DNA from: Kiritimatiellales bacterium
GTDB taxonomy: Bacteria > Verrucomicrobiota > Kiritimatiellia > Kiritimatiellales > Pontiellaceae
Assembly: GCA_003246265.1 (NCBI GenBank)
Contig: QKAU01000006.1
Span: 1 to 64,000 of the forward strand
Direction: 5' to 3'
DNA length: 64,000 nucleotides
Shown: positions 33,549-44,800 of the stretch, piece by piece
How positions within the stretch are numbered: the first letter of the stretch is position 1
Layout of the letters: the number at the start of each line of letters is the position of its first letter
Notes under the pieces: generated by a model
Told to the model about the DNA's origin: nothing
What the model saw: only the letters and a program-made list of their open reading frames with translations
The model's database searches: none
Translations under genes and position numbers: made by a program

Positions 33549-35045
33549 CTACAGTTGGATCTTGAGCGGAAGGACGGCGACCTCGGCGGGAATGGCGATG
33601 GGTGGAAGGGCAACGACCAACCCCTTGCCCGTCGTCTTCCACTTGACCGGTCCGCCGTCCAGGAGCGTCACCGACTTCGGGCGCAACACCTTGGCCTTCT
33701 TGAAGGCGGTCATGACCACTTCGCCCTCTTCCGGGACCCCCAGCAGCATGGCGTAGACGGTCTTGCCATCCTTCGAGGCCGTGTAGCGGATATCCTTCGC
33801 GGTGTATTGGAGCGTCAGGAATTTTCCATGGTCGCTGAACCCGCCCTTCGGTTCCGCGGTAGGCCCTTCCGCAGCGACAATCCACGGGCGTGTTCCGTAG
33901 ATTGCCTCCCCGTTAGCCTCCAGCCACCGGCCCAGCTGCAGGAGCACGTCGCGCTGGTCCTGCGGGATCGTGCCGTCCGCCATGGGCGAGATATTGAGCA
34001 GCAGGACACCGTTCTTCGACGCCGTATCGATGAGGGCGTGGAGCACCTTGTAGAGCGGCTTGATCTTCAGGTCCTTCGTGTAGCACCAGCTGCCCGTGCT
34101 GATGGTGTCGTCGGTCATCCAGAGTTCCGGCAAGGCCTCGGGCTCGCGGGATTTTTCATGGTCGTTGATGGTGAAGTCGAGGGGCAGGTCGTCCTGCTTG
34201 CGCACGATGGCGACCTCCCTACCCCACGCCTCGGCAGCGTTGAGGTAGTAGGCGGCGAACTGTTCGCGACAGGTCTCCGGGATACGGTCGAGCCAGGAAT
34301 CGAACCAGATGATGTCCGGGTGGTAGTTGTCGATGACCTCCTTGAGCTTGCCGAGCCAGATGTCGCGGCACCACTCCTCCTCGGGCATGTTGCCGTAGAG
34401 CAGGCGCAGCTTCGGGTCCTCGGAAGCCGTAGGCCAGCCGGGCTTGTAGGCGTAGTGGCTGTCGTTGAACGCCTTGCCCGGCTTTTCCATCTCATCCTGC
34501 CACGTATCGCGGTAGCGCTGGAGGTTGCGGGCGTGGTGGAAGGTGGCGATGGTCTTGATATTGCGCTTCTCCAGCGCCTGGAAGAGTTCGCCCAGGATAT
34601 CGCGATGCGGACCGGTATCCTTCGCGTTCCATGGAGTGATCTTCGACGCCCACATCGCGTAGCCGTCGTGGTGCTCCGCCACCGGGCCGGCATACCGGGC
34701 ACCCGCCTTCTGGAAGAGATCGGCCCACTCCTCGGGGTCGAAGTGCTCGCCGGTGAACCGGGGCACGAAATCATGGTACCCGAATTGGGCAGGATCCCCG
34801 TAGGTCTCCACATGGTGCGCGTAGATCGGGTCGTCGGCGTGGTGCATCTTGCACGGATACCATTCGTTTCCGAAAGCCGGGACGGCGTAGACGCCCCAAT
34901 GGAAGTAGATGCCCAGCTTGGCATCCTTCAACCACTCCGGGGCGGCCTCGTGCTTTGAAAGCGACTTCCAGTCCGCCTTGAATTTCTGAGCGCTGCCCGC
35001 CGAAGCGGCCAGGCATGCTAGTCCCAATGAAATCATCCGATTCAT
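33549..35045 (-). CDS. GH29 alpha-L-fucosidase/alpha-L-galactosidase
   Basis: This is a 498-residue secreted enzyme. The N-terminus has a signal peptide (ISLGLACLAASAGSAQ). The barrel carries the GH29 landmarks KLGIYFHWGVYAVPAF, EWYP, AEHHDGYAMW, PHRDILGEL and the nucleophile D249 in IIWFDSW. A C-terminal beta domain follows from about residue 360 (NGVLLLNISPMADG). Classical members remove alpha-L-fucose. Red-algal galactans contain L-galactose, the 6-hydroxy analogue, and some GH29 enzymes in porphyran loci act on it. The neighbouring sulfatases and GH16 make that reading more likely here. It is the last gene of the five-gene operon. Confidence 0.88.
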   Translation of the reverse strand: MNRMISLGLACLAASAGSAQKFKADWKSLSKHEAAPEWLKDAKLGIYFHWGVYAVPAFGNEWYPCKMHHADDPIYAHHVETYGDPAQFGYHDFVPRFTGEHFDPEEWADLFQKAGARYAGPVAEHHDGYAMWASKITPWNAKDTGPHRDILGELFQALEKRNIKTIATFHHARNLQRYRDTWQDEMEKPGKAFNDSHYAYKPGWPTASEDPKLRLLYGNMPEEEWCRDIWLGKLKEVIDNYHPDIIWFDSWLDRIPETCREQFAAYYLNAAEAWGREVAIVRKQDDLPLDFTINDHEKSREPEALPELWMTDDTISTGSWCYTKDLKIKPLYKVLHALIDTASKNGVLLLNISPMADGTIPQDQRDVLLQLGRWLEANGEAIYGTRPWIVAAEGPTAEPKGGFSDHGKFLTLQYTAKDIRYTASKDGKTVYAMLLGVPEEGEVVMTAFKKAKVLRPKSVTLLDGGPVKWKTTGKGLVVALPPIAIPAEVAVLPLKIQL

Positions 35046-35060
35046 ATCAGCCCTGTCTCC

Positions 35061-37562
35061 CTATTCCACGTTCAACACGATACGCGCCGGTGCCAGTCCG
35101 TCAGCGGAGGCCGCCACTTCGATCAATCCCGGCACTGCGTCCGCCTGGACAACAAGCAGGCAGCGCCCCTGGTCCGTACGGCAGGTGTCCGCCTGGAAAT
35201 CCTGTACGCTGGTGGAAGATCCATTGTCGACCCCGATGTTGCGTCCCGCCCCATCCACGGCAAAACGGATCGTCCGTTCCTCGTGGCGCACGGGATTTCC
35301 GTCCGCATCGACCAGGCGCGCGACGCAATGCGCGACATCCCTGCCGTTGCCCATCAACCTTTCCTTGTCGAACTCCAGCCGTACCGCCACGGGAGCGCCC
35401 GCAGTCGCCAGCCGGTATTCCGCCACTTCCCGCCCGTCGTTGCGCCCCACGGCCATGAGGATGCCCGGCGCATGCGGCACCACCCACTGCATCAGGCGGT
35501 CCGGGCACTCCGCAAGCCTGCGCACGCCCAGCGACCGGCCGTCGAGCAGGAGTTCAACCTCCTCGCAGTTGGAATAGCCTTCCACGTAGACGAGCTCCCC
35601 GGCCCGATAGTTCCAGTGTTCGACCAGGCTCGGCCAATACCAGGTCCGGTCGCGCGGCCGCGCCGGATCCCCGTCGATCCGGCCATCCTGCAGCCGGTAG
35701 TTCGACTCCGCGAGCGGCTGGGTGGCGAAATGGACCATCGGCTCGTCCTCCCTCCAGAGCGACTTGAAGAGCCAGTAGGTCGGTTTGCGGAACCCGGCGG
35801 TCGAGAGCATGCCGCACGGCGTCGACCTGCGCGGCCATTCGGTCGACTCGCCGAGGTAGTCGATCCCGGTCCAGAGGAAGAGGCCGGGAATGAAGGGACG
35901 CTCCAGCACCGCCTTCCACTCGGCCCACTGCACCCAGTTCTCGGTGCCCAGGATCATCTTCCCCGGATAGTTCCGATGACCCCAGTCGTAGTTCACGGTG
36001 CGATAGCTGTAGCCCACGATGTCGAGGGCGTCGGCATAGCCCGAGAAGTGGCTGATGCTGGGCATGACCAGGTTGGCGGTAACGGCCCGGGTGGAATCCA
36101 CCTCGCGGATCCAGCGCGACAAGTCGGCCGCCTGTTCGGCCAGGATATGCGGCCCCTGGTCCGCCTTGGCGAAGATCGCCTTCATCTTCGGCGTGTCGTA
36201 GGGCGGCTCGTTCCAGTAATAGCTGGCGTTGTTGGTCTTCACCCAGTACCCCGTGGCGTCGCCATAGCCGGGGTAGGTCCATTCGATTTCGTTGCCGATG
36301 CTCCACATGACGACGCAGGGATGGTTCCGGTCGCGCAGCACCATGGCCTTGGCATCCCGCTCGGCCCATTCGCCGAAGTGTTCGGAATAGCCGCGCGTCC
36401 GGTCGTCGGCGACCTTCTGGCCGAAGTTGTACTTCTTGTCCTTCGGGTTGAACCACTCGTCGAACGCTTCGTCCTGCACCAGGAAGCCCATGCGGTCGCA
36501 CAGGTCGAGAAACGCCTCCGACGGCGGGTTGTGGGCGGTGCGGATGGCGTTGCAGCCGGCCTCCTTCAGCAGGCGCAGGCGGCGCTCCCACACCCCGTCC
36601 GGCACGGCCGCACCGACGCATCCGCCGTCGTGGTGCAGGCAGACGCCCTTGATCTTCATGTTCCGGCCGTTGAGGAAGAACCCCTGTTCCGGATCGAAGC
36701 GCACATCGCGCACGCCGAACGCGGCCGCATCGCGGTCCTGCACCTCCCCCGCTGCGGAGAGTTCCACCTCGGCGCGGTATAGATGGGGGTGGTCCGTATC
36801 CCACAAGACGGGATGGGCCAGTTCGAAGCGCTGGTCCACCGTCCGGGTCTCGCGCGCGGCGAGCACGACCTCCATGCTTCTGAAACCGACCGAACGCCCC
36901 GACTCCTCCTGCAGATCCATGGAAACCGACACCGTTCGCGGCGCATCGGTGCGGTTCACGAGGACCGCGGACAGGTCGACCTCCCGGTTGCCGCGCGTGG
37001 CAACGGCAAGCCCATGCCGCTGGAGATGCACGGGGGCGTGGGTCACCAGCTTCACCTCGCGATAGATGCCGGAGCCGGGATACCAGCGGCAATCCATGTA
37101 GGCGGAGCGGTCCACGCGCACAGCCAGGACGTTGGTCGCTCCGTAGCGCAGATGGGCGGACAGCTCGAATGCGAACGGGGTGTAGCCGTAGGGATGGAAA
37201 CCCAGGAAGTGGTCGTTGATCCAGACCTCCGCATTGTTGTAGACGCCGTCGAAGTCGACGCGCACCACCTTGCCGCGACTCTTCTCCGGCACCACGAAGG
37301 CCTTGCGGTACCAGCCCACGCCGCCCGGCAGGAACGCCGTGCAACCGCCGGCATCGTTCGTCGTGAAGGAAAGCCCGATGCTCCAGTCGTGCGGGAGGCG
37401 GACCGGGGTCCACGCGGAATCGTCGAACGCTTCCCCCAAGGCCGCCGGCGGATCGCCCAGCATGAACCTCCATCCGCCGTCGAAACGTTCCACCGTGCGC
37501 CCTTCGGCTGCCACTCCTGCCAGTCCCGCCATGGCCATGGCGAGGATGCCTGTTCGCCGCAT
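35061..37562 (-). CDS. GH2 beta-galactosidase-like enzyme
   Basis: This 833-residue secreted enzyme has GGGAGGG before its ATG. The layout equals that of the plus-strand GH2 at 8451-11000: a jelly roll ([37 protein letters not shown]), an Ig domain, a barrel with acid/base E425 (WSIGNEIEW) and nucleophile E541 (ILGTENWVQW), then C-terminal beta domains with LDGRSLGVRR. Long shared strings such as [14 protein letters not shown] show the two are paralogues. It starts 10 bp before the end of the GH16 gene's intergenic gap and is followed 15 bp later by GH29, so it belongs to one transcript for stepwise galactan trimming. Confidence 0.87.
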   Translation of the reverse strand: MRRTGILAMAMAGLAGVAAEGRTVERFDGGWRFMLGDPPAALGEAFDDSAWTPVRLPHDWSIGLSFTTNDAGGCTAFLPGGVGWYRKAFVVPEKSRGKVVRVDFDGVYNNAEVWINDHFLGFHPYGYTPFAFELSAHLRYGATNVLAVRVDRSAYMDCRWYPGSGIYREVKLVTHAPVHLQRHGLAVATRGNREVDLSAVLVNRTDAPRTVSVSMDLQEESGRSVGFRSMEVVLAARETRTVDQRFELAHPVLWDTDHPHLYRAEVELSAAGEVQDRDAAAFGVRDVRFDPEQGFFLNGRNMKIKGVCLHHDGGCVGAAVPDGVWERRLRLLKEAGCNAIRTAHNPPSEAFLDLCDRMGFLVQDEAFDEWFNPKDKKYNFGQKVADDRTRGYSEHFGEWAERDAKAMVLRDRNHPCVVMWSIGNEIEWTYPGYGDATGYWVKTNNASYYWNEPPYDTPKMKAIFAKADQGPHILAEQAADLSRWIREVDSTRAVTANLVMPSISHFSGYADALDIVGYSYRTVNYDWGHRNYPGKMILGTENWVQWAEWKAVLERPFIPGLFLWTGIDYLGESTEWPRRSTPCGMLSTAGFRKPTYWLFKSLWREDEPMVHFATQPLAESNYRLQDGRIDGDPARPRDRTWYWPSLVEHWNYRAGELVYVEGYSNCEEVELLLDGRSLGVRRLAECPDRLMQWVVPHAPGILMAVGRNDGREVAEYRLATAGAPVAVRLEFDKERLMGNGRDVAHCVARLVDADGNPVRHEERTIRFAVDGAGRNIGVDNGSSTSVQDFQADTCRTDQGRCLLVVQADAVPGLIEVAASADGLAPARIVLNVE

Positions 37563-37572
37563 GGATCCCTCC

Positions 37573-38442
37573 CTAGTCGATCTTTACCAGCTTGTACGCG
37601 CGGACGTAGTCGTAGAGCGTCGTGTTGCGCGATTCGTCCATCAGGTCCTCGACGGTGGGAACCACCTCCCAAGCATAGATCTCGCACACGAGATTCACGA
37701 ACATCGGCTGGTCGAAGGGCGTCGCGTCGAGGTCGGTATCGGGCTCGATGGTGTGCACGAGCTTTCCATCCAGGTAGAACTTCATGGTATGGGAATCGAC
37801 CCACCAGCAGCCGTAGGTATGGAACGCCTCGTCGACCTTGCCGCCGATATTGGTCGAAGCCCCCTTCTTTCGTTCCAGCGGCTCGGCCGCCGGATCCGCG
37901 GGATAGAGGTTGACGTGGGTGTTCGACTTCATCTGGAAGGCGAAGTCGGGCCAGCGCTGCGCGTTGCCGATGCACTCCTGGATATCGAGCTCGGTCGACT
38001 TGGAAGGACGCGCCTTCTTGTCGCGCGGGTTCATCAGCCAGAAGGTGGACGAGGTCGAGATGCCCGACGCCTTCATGCGGGCCTCGTAGTAGCCGTAGCG
38101 CGCCTCCTGCGCCTTGGACTGGATGGCTCCGCAGGCGATCCACCACTCGTTGCTCACCCCCTGGGGCGGATTGAGCACGGAGCTCGTGATCCGCAGGCAG
38201 CCATCCTTCATGCTGACAGCCGAGGGGACGAATTTCCCGGGAACGCGACCTTCCCATCCGGGATAGTGGTCGTGCCACTTCTCCTGGTCAAGCTCGGTGC
38301 CGTTGAACTCGTCGCTGTAGGGATCGTTCAACACCCACCTGAAGCCGGCGGGGGCTTCGACGGGCGGCGGAGGGATCTCCTGGGCGCCCGCATTCGACAA
38401 GGCGGTGGCGAGAGCTGCAAGGGCGATCATTCTCTGTTTCAT
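37573..38442 (-). CDS. GH16 endo-galactanase (agarase/porphyranase type)
   Basis: This is a 289-residue secreted beta-jelly-roll enzyme, with AAGGAG ahead of ATG 38442. A signal peptide ends ALSNAGA. The catalytic signature E151-L-D153-I-Q-E156 in [12 protein letters not shown] gives nucleophile, helper and acid/base. The strands before and after ([34 protein letters not shown]) are typical of GH16 agarases, porphyranases and carrageenases. The sulfatase and GH29 neighbours favour a porphyran substrate, but the subsite residues cannot be judged by eye. Confidence 0.85.
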   Translation of the reverse strand: MKQRMIALAALATALSNAGAQEIPPPPVEAPAGFRWVLNDPYSDEFNGTELDQEKWHDHYPGWEGRVPGKFVPSAVSMKDGCLRITSSVLNPPQGVSNEWWIACGAIQSKAQEARYGYYEARMKASGISTSSTFWLMNPRDKKARPSKSTELDIQECIGNAQRWPDFAFQMKSNTHVNLYPADPAAEPLERKKGASTNIGGKVDEAFHTYGCWWVDSHTMKFYLDGKLVHTIEPDTDLDATPFDQPMFVNLVCEIYAWEVVPTVEDLMDESRNTTLYDYVRAYKLVKID

Positions 38443-38458
38443 GGCTGGCTCCTTAACC

Positions 38459-40084
38459 TTAGGGTTTCAATTCGGCAAACGTTCCCGGCAGGTCGGACAA
38501 CAAGCCCGCCAGCCTGCCCTTCATCTGATCGAGCTTGGCGGCGTATTCCGGGTTCTTCGCAAGGTTGGTGGTTTCGCGCGGGTCGCGCTTCAGGTCGTAC
38601 AACTGGTCCGGATCGAAGTAGTTTTCCAGGAAGGGTGCCGGCGGCCAGCCCATGATCTGCAACCGCTCCATGAAGTCGCCGCCAGGCGCCATGCCCATCT
38701 GCAGGTAGCGCGCCTCGGAATCGATGGTCCAGCTCTTCTTCGTCCAGGGATTGCGCTGGTAGATCTTCTCCATGGCGGCCTTGTGCTCGGCAAGGCGCTC
38801 CTCCAGGGGGCGTTCCAGATAGCTCGGCGGCACCCGGAACGCCAGGTACTTGTAGTCGCCGCTGACCACCGCGCGCGTCAGTCCGATCTCCAGATAGAGC
38901 GCATCGCGCCAGTCCGCGACCTGCTCGCCGCGGGCCAGCGGCAGCAGGCTGGCCCCGTCCAGGTGCATCTCCTTCGGCGGCACGACCCCGCAAAGGTCGA
39001 AGATGGTCGGGGCGATGTCGATGTTCGCCACCAGCTCCGTCCGCTCGCCGGGCTTCACGACGCCGGGGAGGTAGAGCATCATCGGCACATGCGCTCCGCC
39101 CTGGTAGCAGGATCCCTTGCCGCTGTCGTCGGTTCCGTTGTCGTTGAAAAAGACGATCAGCGTGTCGTCGGCCAGGCCGAGGTCGGCAAGCTTGCGCTGC
39201 ACCGCACCGACCACGTCGTCCAGCCAGGTGGCTGCCTGGAGCTTTGGATCGTCCACACCGGCGGCCACCGCCCGCCTGACGACATCCTCGCGGGGCGGCA
39301 GGACGCCGACGATCGGTTCGTCCAGCAAGCCGAGCGGCGACAGGCGCGGATCGACCTTGAGCGATTCGTTCGGTGGCGGACTATGGAGGAGCGTAGAGGC
39401 GTAATAGAGCACGAACGGTTCGTCCTTGTAGCGCTCGATGAACTCCAACGCATGCTTCGTCTGCCATTCGACCGCATGGACGTTGCACCCGGTCTTGACG
39501 AGGTTCTTGTCGTCGTCGGGATTTCCGGCATAGGCGCCGCCCACGTAGTCGAAGCCCTTGTCGGCGATGTATCGGCAGTTGAGCCCCTGGTTGTAGCGCA
39601 GGACTTCCTTCGTGGCCGGATCGGAGGGATCGCTGCCGGGCACCTGGCGGTGGCGGCCGTACCGGCTCCCCAGCCCCACGTGCCACTTCCCCACCATGCC
39701 GGTCCGGTAGCCGTTGGCCTGCATCACCTTCGGAAAGGTCCATTCGTCATCGCCGATGCCCATGTTCCAGAGCACCTTCGTGACCCCCTCCGCGCTGGTG
39801 CTTTCGGCAAACTCGGTTGCGGTGCAACGGCTGGCGTACTGGCCCGTCAGGCAGGAGTAGCGGCTGGGCGAACAGACACTGCTGGTGGCGTATGCGCGGG
39901 AGAAATAGGCCCCCTCCCGGGCGAGCCGGTCGATGTTCGGCGTATGGGCCTTGCCCCGGATAAAACCGAAGGAGTCCATCTTCTGGTCGTCGGTGTAGAA
40001 GACCACGACGTTCGGGCGGCGCGTCCCCGCCGCGGCGGTCGCCGCCAGCAGCAGCGCGAGGGTCCATGGTACGAAGCGGGCCAT
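38459..40084 (-). CDS. Secreted sulfatase (S1 family)
   Basis: This 541-residue exported enzyme has a signal peptide ending TAAAG. D32-D33 in VVVFYTDDQ are metal ligands, and C71 in [14 protein letters not shown] is the formylglycine precursor. Later motifs are [28 protein letters not shown] and [13 protein letters not shown]. It is the same length as the upstream sulfatase and starts 1 bp after it. The pair looks like an old duplication whose members probably remove different sulfate groups of the same polymer. Confidence 0.92.
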   Translation of the reverse strand: MARFVPWTLALLLAATAAAGTRRPNVVVFYTDDQKMDSFGFIRGKAHTPNIDRLAREGAYFSRAYATSSVCSPSRYSCLTGQYASRCTATEFAESTSAEGVTKVLWNMGIGDDEWTFPKVMQANGYRTGMVGKWHVGLGSRYGRHRQVPGSDPSDPATKEVLRYNQGLNCRYIADKGFDYVGGAYAGNPDDDKNLVKTGCNVHAVEWQTKHALEFIERYKDEPFVLYYASTLLHSPPPNESLKVDPRLSPLGLLDEPIVGVLPPREDVVRRAVAAGVDDPKLQAATWLDDVVGAVQRKLADLGLADDTLIVFFNDNGTDDSGKGSCYQGGAHVPMMLYLPGVVKPGERTELVANIDIAPTIFDLCGVVPPKEMHLDGASLLPLARGEQVADWRDALYLEIGLTRAVVSGDYKYLAFRVPPSYLERPLEERLAEHKAAMEKIYQRNPWTKKSWTIDSEARYLQMGMAPGGDFMERLQIMGWPPAPFLENYFDPDQLYDLKRDPRETTNLAKNPEYAAKLDQMKGRLAGLLSDLPGTFAELKP

Positions 40085-40085
40085 G

Positions 40086-41711
40086 CTAATCCTTCAATCC
40101 GGGATAGGTTCCAGGCAGCATTCCGAGGTAGTCCTTGAGATATCCCTGCATTTTCTCAAGCTGGGCCTTGTATTCGGGGCTGGTCGCCAGGTTGTTCCTT
40201 TCCGTCGGATCGCCCTTGAGGTTGTAGAGCTGGTCGCGGTCGAAATAGTTCGGCGCCCATGGCGTTCCCGCCGGATCCTTCAACTGCCAGCGTTCGAAGG
40301 CGAACCCGCCGGGTTTCATGCCGAGCTGGAAGTAGGGCGCATCCTCAAGGAACGGATACTGTTCCGCCATCCACGGGTGTTCTTCCAGCATGGGGCCGTA
40401 GTAGTACTCCTTCGCCTCCTTCACGCGCTCCTCCTTCGTCCGCTCCAGGCTCGGCGGCACGTAGAAGGCGACATAGCTCCAATCCTTGCTGCATACGGAC
40501 CGGGTCAGGCCGATCTCGCTGAAGACCGCCGTGCGCCAATCCTTCGGATGTTCGCCGCGGAAGATCGGCACCAGGCTCCTTCCATCCAGCACCATCTCCT
40601 TGGGCGGCTCGATGCCGGCCAGAGCGAAGAAGGTCGGCGCAAAGTCGACGTTCTGCACCAGTTCCTGCGGACGGCCGGGCTCGATGACGCCCGGCCAGTA
40701 GGCCATGATCTGCGTGCGCACGCCGCCCTGGTAGCAGGTGCCCTTCGAGTGGTACTCCATGCCGTTGTCGTTGATGTAGACCACGAGCGTATCCTTCTCC
40801 AGCCCCAGCTCCTTCAGTTTGTCCAGCAGGGCACCGACCCCGTCGTCGAGCCAGGTGGCGGCCCGGTTCCGGTCGGGTATGCCGGCCGCCTTCGTACGTT
40901 CGAGCACCGATTCGCGCGAGGGCTGCACGCCGGTGATCGGCGCGTCGAGCACCCCCATGCCGCTCTTGCGCGGATCGCCCGTAAGCGACTCGAAGGTGTC
41001 CGGCACGTGCATGAGCGTCGGCGCGAAGTAGAGGTACCAGGGGTGGTCCCTGTTCTGCTCGATGAAGTCGATGGCCGCCTTGGTGTTCCACTCCTGGTTG
41101 TGGACGTTGCAGCCCGTGGCGACCAGCGTCTTGTCGTCGTCCGGGTTCCCTCCATAGACCGCCTGCGCATAGTCGAAGCCGAATTTCCTGATCTCGTTGG
41201 CGATGATCTCCTGGTTCTTCCGCATGATCTTCTGGATCTCGGGGTCGTAGGGGTCGCTGCCCTTCTCGACCGGGGCGATCAGATGCATGGTGCCGTTGAG
41301 ATGCCACTTGCCGGTGAAGCCCGTCCGGTAGCCCGCCTGCCGGAGCACGCGGGGAACGTTGGGCTGCTTTTCGGTGAATCCCAGGTTCCAGAGGATCCGC
41401 GTCACGCCGTCGGGCGTCGTGCCCTCCGCGAAAAACGGCTGGGGGCAGCGGCTCGCGAAATGGCCGCTGAGGCAGGTATAGCGGCTCGGCGAGCAGACGC
41501 TCGAGGAGACGAATCCGTTCTCGAAGTAGATCCCTTCGCTTGCCAGACGGTCGATGTTCGGCGTCAGCGCATGGCCTCCGAGGAAACCAAAGTGGTCGCG
41601 GAACTGGTCGTCGGCTATGATGAAAAGAATATTCGGCTTTCGTGCGGCGTCACCGCTGGCGGCCAGAGCCGCGCCCAGCACAAAACCGGCAAGAACCCTC
41701 CGCATACCCAT
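40086..41711 (-). CDS. Secreted sulfatase (S1 family), first gene of operon
   Basis: This protein has 541 residues. I chose ATG 41711 because AAAGGAG lies 6 bp before it. An upstream in-frame ATG at 41753 would put codons inside the inverted repeat and is less likely. The signal peptide ends LAASGDA. Metal ligands are D34-D35 (FIIADDQ), the maturation cysteine is C73 ([14 protein letters not shown]), and [13 protein letters not shown] and [15 protein letters not shown] follow. It leads the unit sulfatase, sulfatase, GH16, GH2, GH29. Confidence 0.92.
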   Translation of the reverse strand: MGMRRVLAGFVLGAALAASGDAARKPNILFIIADDQFRDHFGFLGGHALTPNIDRLASEGIYFENGFVSSSVCSPSRYTCLSGHFASRCPQPFFAEGTTPDGVTRILWNLGFTEKQPNVPRVLRQAGYRTGFTGKWHLNGTMHLIAPVEKGSDPYDPEIQKIMRKNQEIIANEIRKFGFDYAQAVYGGNPDDDKTLVATGCNVHNQEWNTKAAIDFIEQNRDHPWYLYFAPTLMHVPDTFESLTGDPRKSGMGVLDAPITGVQPSRESVLERTKAAGIPDRNRAATWLDDGVGALLDKLKELGLEKDTLVVYINDNGMEYHSKGTCYQGGVRTQIMAYWPGVIEPGRPQELVQNVDFAPTFFALAGIEPPKEMVLDGRSLVPIFRGEHPKDWRTAVFSEIGLTRSVCSKDWSYVAFYVPPSLERTKEERVKEAKEYYYGPMLEEHPWMAEQYPFLEDAPYFQLGMKPGGFAFERWQLKDPAGTPWAPNYFDRDQLYNLKGDPTERNNLATSPEYKAQLEKMQGYLKDYLGMLPGTYPGLKD

Positions 41712-41735
41712 CTCGATCTCCTTTCTACAGCGAGT

Positions 41736-41761
41736 GAATGTGAATGTTGCCATTCACATTC
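41736..41761. promoter_or_regulatory. 26-bp inverted repeat, candidate operator
   Basis: GAATGTGAATG (41736-41746) and CATTCACATTC (41751-41761) are perfect 11-bp inverted arms with a TTGC centre. The site lies 25 bp upstream of the first sulfatase ATG, in the only sizeable gap (112 bp) before this five-gene operon. It is a plausible repressor or activator site, or an mRNA hairpin. No regulator gene is in the window. Confidence 0.55.
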
Positions 41762-41823
41762 GCGGAACGCAATCCTCCACTCGGAAAAGAGATCTTTCGC
41801 GGAGTTCCATCCCTGCCGGCGGT

Positions 41824-44800
41824 CTACTCCATCTCGACCATGACGCGGTAGAAGCGGTTGGACGCCGGCTCCGCATCCTCGAGGTCGATCATGCCGCCCG
41901 TGCCCGCGATGCCGTTCGTCCAGAGCGTCCATCCCGCGGTGAGATCGCCAGAAGCGTAGATCGCATAGCGCCGGTTGGCGGCCGACTGGAAGACGATGTG
42001 GCTTCCGCTGCCCTGGTTCGGCACGATCTCCAGCCGGAAGAAGCTGTCGCCATCGCCCGGATCGGTATCCGCGATGTACTCCATCCGGCTGTCGAAGCCG
42101 TCCTCGTCCGCATCGCCGAACATGCTCTTCTGGCCATGGTCGCCCATCCAACCCCAGAAGAGCGGCTCGGGTGTCCCGCCGCGCAGCGCGGAAATATCGG
42201 CGCGGAAGAAGCCGGTGCCATGCAGGCTCATCCACAGCACATCCGCATCGTAGGGATCGGGCTCGATCAGCCGGATGCCGTCGGGCTGCCCGTGCCGGTT
42301 GTTGATCTTGAACCAGTTCGCTCCCCCATCCACCGTGAGATACGCCCCAGGATTGCGATTGCCGACCGTGCTGTTCTTATCCACGCTCACGGCAATGATA
42401 TCCGGATCGGCAAGCGATGGGGCAAAGTGCCGCAGATACGGCATATCGAACAGCAGGTGCCATGTGGCCCCGTCATCCTGGCTGACATAGCCACCGCCGG
42501 TTGATCCGTTGCTGTCACCGCACGCCATGTAGATGGATCCGTTGGCGTGGACAGCGATGCTGTTCACGCTGTTGATCCCCGCCGGGATCGGGACGGGGCT
42601 CCAGCTGGCCCCGCCATCAACCGTTTTGTACAGGCCGCCCGGATCCCCGTTATGCGTCTCGTTCAGCGCCGCATAGAGGACCAGCGGATCGACCGGGTCC
42701 ATGGCCATGCGGTAGACGCTGCAGACGGAGGGAAGACCGTTCGTAATCATGCTGAAGCCGAGACCACCGTTCGTCGATTTATAGATGCCCTGACCAAAGC
42801 TTTCCGTCCCCCCGTCGAACTGGCGTCCGTTGTTGAGGAACGGTCCCGACCAGCGCTCCCATTCCGAGAAGGGGATGCAGAAATAGATGTTGTTCGGATT
42901 CTGGTGGTCGATAATCAGCGAGCGCTGGTCGAGCACGTCGTTGGCCCCCGGGAAAACGACCGGAGTGGAAAGGGTCGACCATGTCGCCCCGTTGTTCGAG
43001 GAGTAGCGCAATTCCCCGCGATGGCCCTGGCGGAACTGCAGGGTGTAGATCTTGTTCTTGTCGGTCGGATGCGTGGCGATGCATGACATGGAGAGCGAGT
43101 CGTAGTCGACATGGCTCTGTCCAGTGATCTGTTGCATCGCGATCGCACCCGGATAGACCAGATCGCCGTCGCCGGTGTTGCGCCACAGGCCATGTTCACC
43201 ACTGCCCCACAGGTAGGTGCCGGGCGTTCCGGTGTCCAGGCAGAAGGTTTCGCCGGGCAGGTTGCTGTTTCCGCGGCCGACCCAGTGTCCGCTGCCAGGT
43301 GAGGTTTCGTCGTCGTCGATCTGCACCCAGGTCGCGCCGTGGTCGGTCGATCGCATGATCTGCTGGGAGATCGCCGTGTAGACTTCGCCCAGCTGGTTGC
43401 AGAAGACAAAACGGGGACCGGCCTGCGTATAGTCGTTTTCGCGATGCTCGCGGTCGACGTGGGCCAACAGCTCATTCATACCGGTCGGCTGTATGGCGCG
43501 CGAATTCCAATAGGCCGCATCGATGCCGTTGATCCAATACGGCCCCTCGCGGGCACCGGCGAACCAGTTGGTACCGCCGTTTTCCGTCATCCAGATATCG
43601 CCCGGCGGAAAGGCATAGTCGTGCTTGAAGTTGTGCGAGAGGTAGATGCGTTCTTTGTTGGTCGGGTCGACGGCGATGCGGGTGAACTGGCTAAAGGTGT
43701 TGGTCGGATACTGGGGATAGGTGCTGGCAAATACCGCCTTGTCCATCACCAGATATTGGCTGACCGCCCACTGGTACTTGTCGCGGTATCCCCAGAGGGT
43801 GACCTTGCTCATGTCGATGCCGAGATCGCCGGTCAGATTCTGCCAGGTGGCACCGTTGTCGGCGCTGCGGTAGACCCCGCCGGAGGTGGCGATCGTGCTG
43901 CCGTTCGGCGTGTAGTGCGTAACGAGCAAAACATAGAGCAGGAATTCACCTGTTCCGGCGTCGTAGAAACAGCCCATGTCGCGCGGTTCGGTATACGGCA
44001 GGCCGTTGCCCGGCAGCAGCGACCAGGTCGTTCCGGCGTTGGTGCTCTTGTAGATGCCATGCTGGTTGGAGGCGTAGACGATGTTGCCATTGCGTGGATC
44101 GACAATGATCTTGCTGAAGTCCGAGTCCGCCGGAAACACGGATTTGATCTTGGTCCAGGACTGCCCCTTGTTGGTGGACTTGAGGATGAAACCGGCCGAA
44201 TAGTTTCCGTCCGTGGAATAGTAGAGTCCGTTCTTCGTGAAATGGGTGTCCTTGATCATCCAATGCTGGCCGGCCCCGATATACCAGTTGTTGTCGTTGC
44301 TTGGATCGACCGCGAGCACGCTGTGCATCTGCGTATTGGAGGTGTCGATATCCAGCAGGAAGTTCCAGCTGCGTCCACGGTTGGTGGAGGAATAGATCCC
44401 CTCCTTGGCCATCAGCAGACCGAAGTCCGGATTTTGATAGGAGAACTCTATGCCCGTTATCCCGCCAGGAAGACCGTTGCCGTCGATCAGCTTGTAGCTC
44501 TCCCAGAATTCCCCGCGGTTGAGGGTCACGTGGCCGTTGCCCATGTCGAGTTCATCGTACATCGCGTCCGGGTCGCCGTTGTTGATCCAGAACTTGTCGA
44601 TGTAGCCCGACATGCCGGGGCCGAAATGCTGCCATTCAACCAAAGGGGTCGAACTGACCGTGCCGGCCTTCAGGGTCGCGAAATAGGCGGCATTCAACGG
44701 AGGGAGACCGCCTCCTCCGCCCCCCCCCAGCTCGAAATGGATGTTGTCCATGTACAGGTAGTCGGCGAGCGCGGCCCCTCCCTGGTCGATCCCAATGAAC

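Noticed and set aside
40086-41753. Upstream start of the first sulfatase at 41753
   Set aside because: It would place coding sequence within the inverted repeat and before a good Shine-Dalgarno, and would mask the signal peptide that begins at 41711.
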